DNA from: JBGAPI01 sp044221335
Lineage (GTDB): Bacteria > Pseudomonadota > Gammaproteobacteria > Xanthomonadales > Ahniellaceae
Direction of reading: 5' to 3'
Assembly (NCBI GenBank): GCA_044221335.1
Contig: JBGAPI010000021.1
Coordinates: 15,372-79,371, forward strand
Length of the DNA stretch: 64,000 nt
Part shown: one piece after another, positions 58,339 to 64,000 of the stretch
How the letters are laid out: each line of letters begins with the position of its first letter
How positions within the stretch are numbered: position 1 is the stretch's first letter
The notes under the pieces: generated by a model
What the model was told of the DNA's origin: nothing
Seen by the model: only the letters and a program-made list of their open reading frames with translations
Databases searched by the model: none
Program-made: the position numbers and the translations under genes

Positions 58339-60738
58339 ATGAGCCAGCCCCCGCCGCCGCACGCGGCGCCCGCCGACACGCCATCGCCCTTCCCGGCCCG
58401 GATCGGGCCCTACGAAATCCTCCGCCTGCTGGGCGAGGGTGGCATGGGGCGGGTCTACCTCGCCCGCGAGGAACACCCGCCGCGCGAGGTCGCGCTGAAG
58501 GTGATGCGCGGCATGACTGCTGGCGCCGCCGTCCGCTTCCGCCGCGAGGCGGAACTGCTGGCCGCGCTCGAGCACCCCGGCATCGCCCGGCTCTACGCCG
58601 CCGGCGATGCCCGCGTCGGCGACGCCGAGGTGCCGTGGATCGCGCTCGAGTACGTGCGCGGCCCCGACCTCGCGCGCTGGACCGCCGAGCGCGCCCCGAA
58701 CCTGGACGCGAAGCTCCGGATGCTGGTCGCGATCTGCCGCGCGGCCGAGGCGGCGCACGCCCGGGGCGTCGTCCACCGCGACCTCAAGCCCGGCAACATC
58801 CTGGTGACCGCGGACGATGCGCCGAAGGTGCTCGACTTCGGCATCGCGCGGCTCGCTCAGGACGGCGACGGCGTGACCCGGACCGGCCAGCTGCTCGGGA
58901 CCCTGCCCTACATGAGCCCCGAGCAGATGTCCGGCCGCGGCGACCTCGATGCGCGCAGCGACGTCTACGCGCTCGGCGCGATCGGCTACGAGCTGATCGC
59001 CGGGCGCCTGCCGCATCCGGGGCTCGGCACCGCGACCTTGTTCGAGGCGCTGGACCTCGTGCGTCGCGAGGATCCGCCACGCCTGGCGACCCTCGACACC
59101 CGCGCGCGCGGCGACCTCGACACGGTGGTGATGAAGGCGCTCGCCGTCGATCCGGCGCAGCGCTATGCCAGCGCCGGCGCCTTCGCCGACGACCTCGAGC
59201 GCACGCTCGCCCGCCAGCCGGTCGTCGCGCGCCGGCCGACCCCGCTGTACCGCGCGGCGCGCTTCGTGCAGCGGCACCGCGCACTCTCCGCGGCCGCCGC
59301 GACGGTCGCTCTGGCGCTGGTCGGGGCCACCGGCGTCTCGCTGCGCTACGCCTGGCTCGCCGAGGAGCGCGCGGCCGAGGCCGCCGCGGTCAGCGGCTTC
59401 CTCGAGACGATGCTCACCTCGGCTGACCCGGAGCAGGCGCTCGGCCGCGACCTGCGCGTACGCGACGTGCTCGACCAGGCCGCGCTCGGCCTCTCGCGCG
59501 AATCCCTGCCCGATGCGGTCGCTGCAAAGCTGCTCCGGACGCTCGCCCGGACCTCCCTCAACCTCGGCGACGGCGAGCGGGCGAGCGCGCTGATCGCCGA
59601 GGCCCGCCGACGCCTGCCTGCCGGCTCGGACGCGGCGATGGAGCAGGACCTGACGATCGAGGAGATCTCGGCGGAGGTCGCGCGCGACCGCATCGTCGAG
59701 GCTCAGGCGGCGCTGGACGCCGCGCTCGCGCCCGGATCCGGACTCGATGCGCCGCACCGGATCGAGGCCCAGGTCCTGCGCGGCGACGCGCTGGCCGCGC
59801 AGGGCAAGCTCGCCGAGGCGGAGTCGATGCTGCGGACGCTGATCCCCGACGCGGAACGCGTGCTCGGGGCCGATCACGCGCGCACGCTGTCGGCACGCCA
59901 CAATCTCTCCGCCGTGCTCCAGCAGGAAGGCAAGCTCGACGAGGCCACCCGGATCGGCGAGGCGGTGCTCGCGCGGCGCCGCGCGGTATTCGGGGCCGAA
60001 CATCCGGAGACCTTGTACTCGCTCAACCATCTGGCGGCGCTGCAGCAACTCGCCGGCCACGTCGTCGAGGCCGAACAGCTGATGCGCGAGACGATCGCGC
60101 TGCGCAGCCGCGTCCTCGGACCGCGCCATCCGGCGACGCTGACGACGGAGCGCAACCTCGCCGTCCTGCTGCTGCAGTCGCAGCGGCCGGCGGAGGCGGC
60201 ACCGGTCGCGGAAGCGATGCTGGCGGCGTGGCGGGAGACCCGCGGCGAACACGCGCCGAAGACGCTCTCCGCGAAGCACGTCCTCGCCTACGCCGACGAG
60301 GATCTCGACCGCCTCGACGACGCCGAGCGACTGCTCACCGAGATCGTCGCGTCCCAGGTCGCCGAGGGGGGGCCCGGAGACCCGACCCTGCTGTCGCCGC
60401 GCAACGACCTCGGCATGCTGCTGATGAAGCGCGGACGGCCGGAGGCGGCGCTGGTCGAGCTCGACGGCGCACTGGCGTGGGCCCGCAAGCTCGACCCGAA
60501 CGGCGCGACCGCGGCGATCTTCGAGAGCAACCGTGGCGAGTGCCTCGCGCGACTCGGCAAGCTCGCCGACGCGAGGGCCGCGCTGGAGCACAGCCGCGCC
60601 GCACTCGAGCGACTCGCCGGGCCCGATCATCCGCGCACCCGCACCGCGGCCGAGCGGCTCGCCGCCGTCTACGACCGCCTCGGCATGACCGGACAGGCAC
60701 GGGCCCTCCGCTCGCCGCCGACGAAGCCGCCCGCATGA
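58339..60738 (+). CDS. Membrane Ser/Thr protein kinase with TPR-like repeats
   Basis: A 799-residue kinase. N-terminal Hanks kinase domain (~22-290): GEGGMGRVYLAREE (P-loop), VALKVMRG (Lys54), VVHRDLKPGNILV (His146-Arg-Asp), DFGIARL (Asp166) and MSPEQMSGRGDLDARSDVYALG. One transmembrane helix follows (~313-335, AAAATVALALVGATGVSLRYAW), then TPR-like helical repeats (~340-780) with units such as HARTLSARHNLSAVLQQEGKLDEA and HPETLYSLNHLAALQQLAGHVVEA. The C-terminal repeats would be outside the cytoplasm unless the helix does not insert. It overlaps the histidine kinase gene by ATGA and heads a three-gene signalling operon. Confidence 0.94.
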   Translation: MSQPPPPHAAPADTPSPFPARIGPYEILRLLGEGGMGRVYLAREEHPPREVALKVMRGMTAGAAVRFRREAELLAALEHPGIARLYAAGDARVGDAEVPWIALEYVRGPDLARWTAERAPNLDAKLRMLVAICRAAEAAHARGVVHRDLKPGNILVTADDAPKVLDFGIARLAQDGDGVTRTGQLLGTLPYMSPEQMSGRGDLDARSDVYALGAIGYELIAGRLPHPGLGTATLFEALDLVRREDPPRLATLDTRARGDLDTVVMKALAVDPAQRYASAGAFADDLERTLARQPVVARRPTPLYRAARFVQRHRALSAAAATVALALVGATGVSLRYAWLAEERAAEAAAVSGFLETMLTSADPEQALGRDLRVRDVLDQAALGLSRESLPDAVAAKLLRTLARTSLNLGDGERASALIAEARRRLPAGSDAAMEQDLTIEEISAEVARDRIVEAQAALDAALAPGSGLDAPHRIEAQVLRGDALAAQGKLAEAESMLRTLIPDAERVLGADHARTLSARHNLSAVLQQEGKLDEATRIGEAVLARRRAVFGAEHPETLYSLNHLAALQQLAGHVVEAEQLMRETIALRSRVLGPRHPATLTTERNLAVLLLQSQRPAEAAPVAEAMLAAWRETRGEHAPKTLSAKHVLAYADEDLDRLDDAERLLTEIVASQVAEGGPGDPTLLSPRNDLGMLLMKRGRPEAALVELDGALAWARKLDPNGATAAIFESNRGECLARLGKLADARAALEHSRAALERLAGPDHPRTRTAAERLAAVYDRLGMTGQARALRSPPTKPPA

Positions 60739-61460
60739 TGCTGGGCTGGCTCGTCGCCCTGGTGTTCGCGGCGCTCTGCGTCTCGCTCGGTCTGCGCCTG
60801 CGCGCCGCGCGGCGCGGCGGGACGCCGGTCGTCGCGATCGACACGGCAGCGCTCACGGCCGAGGCCACGGCCCGCGAGCGCCAGCGGATCTACGACGACC
60901 TGCACGACGACCTCGGCGCCAAGCTCCTCGAACTGGTCTACGCCGCGGAGTCGCCGGCCCAGGCCGACCGCGCCCGGGCCCTGCTCGCGGACCTGCGCGA
61001 CGTCGTCACCCGCTCGCGCGGGGCACCGGGTTCGCTGCACGAAGTCCTCGCGGAGATCCAGTCCGAGGCCACGCAGCGCCTGCGCGCGGCCGGGATCGCG
61101 CTCGCCTGGGAAGAAGTCGACGACCTGCCCGATCCCGCGCTCGAGCGTGCTCACGCGCTGCATCTCTATCGGATCGTCCGCGAGGCGATCAGCAACGTGA
61201 TCCGTCATGCCGAGGCCACTCGGCTGCGGGTCCGGGTGCGGCTGGGTGGCGATCGCCTGCAGCTTGAGCTCACCGACGACGGCAGCGGCGGCGCGCTCGC
61301 GGCGACCCGCCCCGGCAGCGGCATGCGCACGATGCGGGAGCGCGCGGCGCAGGTCGCCGGCGAGATCCGCTGGACTCCGGGCACCGAGGGCGGCACCAAG
61401 GTGCTGCTCGCGATGCCGCTCGCCGGCCCGATCGACGCTCCGGTCGCGGCCCATGACTGA
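60735..61460 (+). CDS. NarL-type (HisKA_3) sensor histidine kinase, minimal
   Basis: A 241-residue kinase with one N-terminal helix (2-22), a short linker and a HisKA_3 dimerisation region with the phospho-acceptor His57 in ERQRIYDDLHDDLGAKLLELVY. The HATPase domain follows (NVIRHAEATRLRVRV, DDGSGG, GSGMRTMRERAAQVAGEIRWTP). There is no extracellular or PAS sensor part, so it depends on another protein for input; the adjoining Ser/Thr kinase is the obvious candidate. The HHDDLG-type motif reads LHDDLGAKL. It overlaps the response regulator gene by 8 bp. Confidence 0.92.
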   Translation: MMLGWLVALVFAALCVSLGLRLRAARRGGTPVVAIDTAALTAEATARERQRIYDDLHDDLGAKLLELVYAAESPAQADRARALLADLRDVVTRSRGAPGSLHEVLAEIQSEATQRLRAAGIALAWEEVDDLPDPALERAHALHLYRIVREAISNVIRHAEATRLRVRVRLGGDRLQLELTDDGSGGALAATRPGSGMRTMRERAAQVAGEIRWTPGTEGGTKVLLAMPLAGPIDAPVAAHD

Positions 61461-62097
61461 GATCGATCGCGCGCTGGTGGTCGACGACCTCGCCGCGAGT
61501 CGCGCCTGGCTCGGCCGCGCGCTCGAACTCGCGTTTCCCGGCATCGTCGTCGCGTTCGCCGCGACCCTCGCGGAGGGCCTGGTGTGCGCGGAACCGCCAC
61601 CGCCGCTCGCGCTGATCGACCTCGGGCTGCCGGATGGCCCGGGGTTGCGCCTGATCGAGCACCTGGCCGGCCGCTCGCTGTGCGTCGTCGCCACCGTGTT
61701 CGACGACGACGCGCACCTGTTCCCGGCGCTGCGCGCCGGAGCCCAGGGCTACGTGCTGAAGGACCAGTCGCCGGAGCTGCTCGCCGAGATGCTACGGGGA
61801 ATCGCGGCCGGCCAGCCTCCCCTGTCCCCGTCGATCGCGCGGCGCCTGCTGCGGCACTTCCAGCCGGCTCCGAGCGCGGCGGAGGCGACGCCCACGCTCG
61901 CGCCGCGCGAGGTCGACGTGCTGCGCATCGTCGCCAAGGGCTACACGCTGGCCGAGGTCGCCGAGTCGCTCGGCATCTCGCGTCATACCGCGTCGGGGTA
62001 TCTGAAGGACGTCTACCGCAAGCTCGGCGTGTCGTCGCGGGCGGAGGCGACATTGGCGGCGACGCGGATGGGGCTGGTGACTTCACGCGCGGACTGA
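61453..62097 (+). CDS. LuxR/NarL-family response regulator
   Basis: A 214-residue regulator: receiver domain (1-120) with acidic pair VVDDL, phospho-acceptor Asp56 in LALIDLGLPDGPGL, Thr in VATVFDDD and Lys in YVLKDQS. A C-terminal LuxR HTH follows (~148-205, APREVDVLRIVAKGYTLAEVAESLGISRHTASGYLKDVYRKLGV). It should be phosphorylated by the kinase directly upstream; the two genes overlap. Targets unknown. The 62098-62272 interval holds a short GCGGCG-rich repeat and no gene. Confidence 0.94.
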   Translation: MTEIDRALVVDDLAASRAWLGRALELAFPGIVVAFAATLAEGLVCAEPPPPLALIDLGLPDGPGLRLIEHLAGRSLCVVATVFDDDAHLFPALRAGAQGYVLKDQSPELLAEMLRGIAAGQPPLSPSIARRLLRHFQPAPSAAEATPTLAPREVDVLRIVAKGYTLAEVAESLGISRHTASGYLKDVYRKLGVSSRAEATLAATRMGLVTSRAD

Positions 62098-62272
62098 GCC
62101 GCGACGTCGCGTCGAGGCCAGCGGAAAAATGGCGGAGCGGCGTCGCGTTGTTCCGCGTTCGCTCTTGTCGGCGTTCCGCCGCTCCGCAATTGGCGCAAAG
62201 TCCTCACCCGTAGAGCGGCACCCGGGCCGCTCGCTCGCGAATCACCTCCAAAGCAGCGGACCAGGGCCCGCG

Positions 62273-63568
62273 CTACTCAAATCCGTTCTTGAAGAGGTCA
62301 TTGGCGATCACCGTCGTGACCTCCGTCCAGGTGTTGTTGCCATTGGCCGGGTCGGTATTGTTGCTGCTCGCCACGAAGGTCGTCTGGGTGCTGCCGCCGT
62401 TCGGGCCGTAGGACCCGCGCGGCACTCGCACCGTGATCACGAAATCGGCCGGCTGGTTCACCGGGAAGCTGGACGTGCCGCACTGGATCACCGGCAGCTG
62501 GCCGACGGGCGGCGGCGAGCAGGGGAATCCCGATGGGCCGACGATCGACACGAAGCTCAGGCCGCCGTTGTTGTAGACGTTGAAGCGCGCCTCGACGGCC
62601 GGGTCGGGACCGAGGTTGGTCACGGTCACCAGGTAATCGAGCGCGCCGTCGACCAGCACCGGGTCCGGCGAGTCGAGCACCGAGGTGATGGTCATGTCCG
62701 ATTTCGGCGTGACGTACTGCACCGTCTCGTTCTTGCTGTTGTTGCCGGGATTGGTGTCGTTGCCGGTCGCATTGACGTTGAACACGGTCGTCACGGACGA
62801 ATCGAAGGGGCCGAGGACGTTGACGTCGGCGCGCAGCACGACGGTGAAGAAGTAGGTCCCCGGCGCCAGCGAGGGCGCGGAGCAGGAGAACACCGCGGCG
62901 GAGCCGACGTTCGGCAAGGTGCAGGTGAAGCCCGCCGGCGCGCTCGCCGACTGGAACAGCAGCGTGTTGTTGTTGTAGACCTGAAAGCTGGTCTGGCCCG
63001 CCGTGTCCGGACCCGACTGGCTGACGACGGCGGTGTAGGTGACGTTCTGGCCCGAGCGCACCGGATCGGGCGTGTGGCTGACCGCCATCGAGGCGTCGAA
63101 CTGCGGCGAGTCCCAGGTCGTCGTGGCGACCTTCTGGTTGTTCGCGGTATTCGGATCGGTCGTCGTTCCCGATGGATAGAAGTTGCTGGTGAGGGTGCCA
63201 TCCGGATAGCTGATCAGGCCGTCGGCGACCTTGGCGACGATGCTGATCGTGGCGGTTCCGATCCCGAAGGACGGGTTGATGCAACTGATGTTGTTGCCCG
63301 ACACGAAGCAGGTGAATCCGGCCGGCGCGCTGGCCGAGACGTAGCTCAGGTTGAGGTCGAGATTGACGTTGATGCCGCCGTTGAACGCCGCATCGGGGCC
63401 GTTGTTGCGCACGGTCACGGTGTAGGTGAGGTTGTGCCCCGGCAGGACCGGGTCGGGCGTATCGACGACGCTCACGACCTCCTGGTCGGCACTCTGCGCG
63501 CGGACCTCGGGCGACAGCAGGGCCAGCACGGCGAGCAGGACGGGAACGATCAGCGGGAATCGGCGCAC
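62273..63568 (-). CDS. Secreted DUF11-repeat protein with GFE tail
   Basis: A 431-residue protein with a signal peptide (RRFPLIVPVLLAVLALLSPEVRAQS). Three consecutive DUF11-type Ig-like repeats follow (~30-135, 145-265 and 275-415), each with the shape DTPDPVLPGHNLTYTVTVRN then NNGPDAA, and GFTC segments containing cysteines. The last residues are NDLFKNGFE, which match the VFTDRFEG end of the protein at 49601. Such repeats build stalks or adhesive surface proteins. Cotranscription with anything else is not visible; the gene is convergent with the LuxR regulator. Confidence 0.87.
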   Translation of the reverse strand: MRRFPLIVPVLLAVLALLSPEVRAQSADQEVVSVVDTPDPVLPGHNLTYTVTVRNNGPDAAFNGGINVNLDLNLSYVSASAPAGFTCFVSGNNISCINPSFGIGTATISIVAKVADGLISYPDGTLTSNFYPSGTTTDPNTANNQKVATTTWDSPQFDASMAVSHTPDPVRSGQNVTYTAVVSQSGPDTAGQTSFQVYNNNTLLFQSASAPAGFTCTLPNVGSAAVFSCSAPSLAPGTYFFTVVLRADVNVLGPFDSSVTTVFNVNATGNDTNPGNNSKNETVQYVTPKSDMTITSVLDSPDPVLVDGALDYLVTVTNLGPDPAVEARFNVYNNGGLSFVSIVGPSGFPCSPPPVGQLPVIQCGTSSFPVNQPADFVITVRVPRGSYGPNGGSTQTTFVASSNNTDPANGNNTWTEVTTVIANDLFKNGFE

Positions 63569-63749
63569 GGCAGGGGCCTCCGGAAGACGGCCGCAGTATC
63601 GGCAGCGGAATTCGGAGGCACACCCCCGCGAATGAGGGGGATGCGGACACTCGACGGCGGGCGAGGCGCGAGCGCCTTCACGAAAAGCCAGTCAATTCAA
63701 TGACGTGGAGCTAGCCGCTGTCCTCCCGTAAGCGCGAAGCCCAGTAGTG

Positions 63750-63774
63750 GGGGAAAGTGCGCAGCAATTTCCCC
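63750..63774. other. Hairpin with 7-bp perfect stem (possible ncRNA part)
   Basis: GGGGAAA at 63750-63756 pairs perfectly with TTTCCCC at 63768-63774 around an 11-base loop. It is the first of a row of hairpins in the gene-free stretch 63569-64000, and on the minus strand it lies just beyond the terminator at 63781. Confidence 0.5.
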
Positions 63775-63780
63775 GAGCAC

Positions 63781-63813
63781 AAAAAAAATCAGATGGCGGT
63801 TAGGCCATCTGAT
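63781..63813 (-). terminator. Strong intrinsic terminator, minus strand
   Basis: ATCAGATGGC (63788-63797) and GCCATCTGAT (63804-63813) form a perfect 10-bp stem with a 6-base loop. On the minus strand it is followed by eight T (63788-63781). It should end a transcript entering from beyond the right edge; no complete gene on that strand is visible between it and 64000. Confidence 0.85.
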
Positions 63814-63817
63814 CAAA

Positions 63818-63887
63818 CCGGCTGAGCCGGAGGGGGAAACGCTGGAGGAACTCACGTTCATCGCCGAATCCTTCGGCGTGGGTGAAT
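63818..63887. other. Two further hairpins in the AT-richer right end
   Basis: CCGGC-TGA-GCCGG (63818-63830) and, around 63869-63885, CGCCGAA-TCC-TTCGGCG, a perfect 7-bp stem with a 3-base loop. Beyond 63888 the sequence becomes strikingly AT-rich (TTAGTATATGAGATATAAGT near 63920), unlike anything else in the window. From 63569 to 64000 I find no supportable open reading frame. Confidence 0.5.
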
Positions 63888-64000
63888 CTTAGCTTACCGA
63901 ACATTCCTCATGCAATACATTAGTATATGAGATATAAGTCATTGAATTAATTCGCTTTTAGCAACCCGCATTGCGCTGCACGTAGGCCAAATCGCTGAAT

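Noticed and set aside
63798..63806. GTTAGGC, which resembles the core of an integron attC site
   Set aside because: It lies in the loop and stem of a perfect 10-bp terminator, with no partner core at the right spacing; a chance match is more likely.
63720..63900. Retron msr-msd
   Set aside because: The stems fit loosely, and GTAAGC/GCTTAC at the outer ends pair for only six bases; with no reverse transcriptase in the window it stays a possibility, listed as a finding and not as a feature.
63958..64000. Short minus-strand frame at the right edge as a partial gene
   Set aside because: Only 13 codons before the stop; other frames are open for similar lengths, so frame and identity cannot be supported.

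Overview
The window is very GC-rich, densely coded and has no rRNA, tRNA, CRISPR array or insertion sequence that I can see. Gene content (tatABC, separate glyQ/glyS, plsB, hrpB, rdgC, ttcA, folB/folK/tsaD, a GspE-type ATPase, an IPTL-CTERM-like tail, abundant REP-like palindromes) points to a gammaproteobacterium, most likely of the order Lysobacterales (Xanthomonadales). That placement is inference from gene families, not from a marker gene.

Layout. 1-5.9 kb: the end of an acyl-CoA ligase gene, a small membrane protein, a beta-propeller/GGDEF sensor on the minus strand, and a divergent ECF sigma / putative anti-sigma / PDZ operon. 6.2-24.5 kb: the most striking region, a large efflux-type ABC locus all on the plus strand. 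It holds a MacA-like adaptor, a MacB/LolD-type ATPase, five tandem paralogous ~800-residue double-FtsX permeases, a second divergent ATPase, a sigma-54 response regulator and its histidine kinase. A perfect sigma-54 promoter sits directly in front of the adaptor gene, placed so that transcription would start on the ATG itself. 24.6-32.5 kb: a small orphan protein, an MscS channel with a cyclic-nucleotide-binding domain, then minus-strand folK-folB, tsaD and a tightly overlapping glyQ-gst-cupin-glyS operon.

32.6-48.3 kb: a GspE/PilB-type ATPase, a class I glutamine amidotransferase, a membrane protein with a proline-rich tail, tatCBA, a SYLF/Ysc84 protein, a secreted beta-propeller with a sorting-like tail, hemH, an alpha/beta hydrolase, a DUF3592-ankyrin protein, an unknown membrane protein, a YgjP-like metallohydrolase, rdgC and ttcA. 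48.3-64 kb: a frameshifted membrane gene, a DUF465 (YdcH) protein, a secreted BNR-repeat protein, hrpB-plsB-lipoprotein (minus), a Ser/Thr kinase-histidine kinase-LuxR regulator operon, a DUF11-repeat secreted protein, and finally an AT-richer, gene-poor end full of hairpins with a strong minus-strand terminator.

Two genome-level patterns stand out. First, REP-like palindromes beginning CGTAGGGCG supply the TAG stop codon of five separate genes. Second, a roughly 105-bp palindromic element beginning CCCGTCATTGCGAGCG or similar occurs in two full copies and one half copy.
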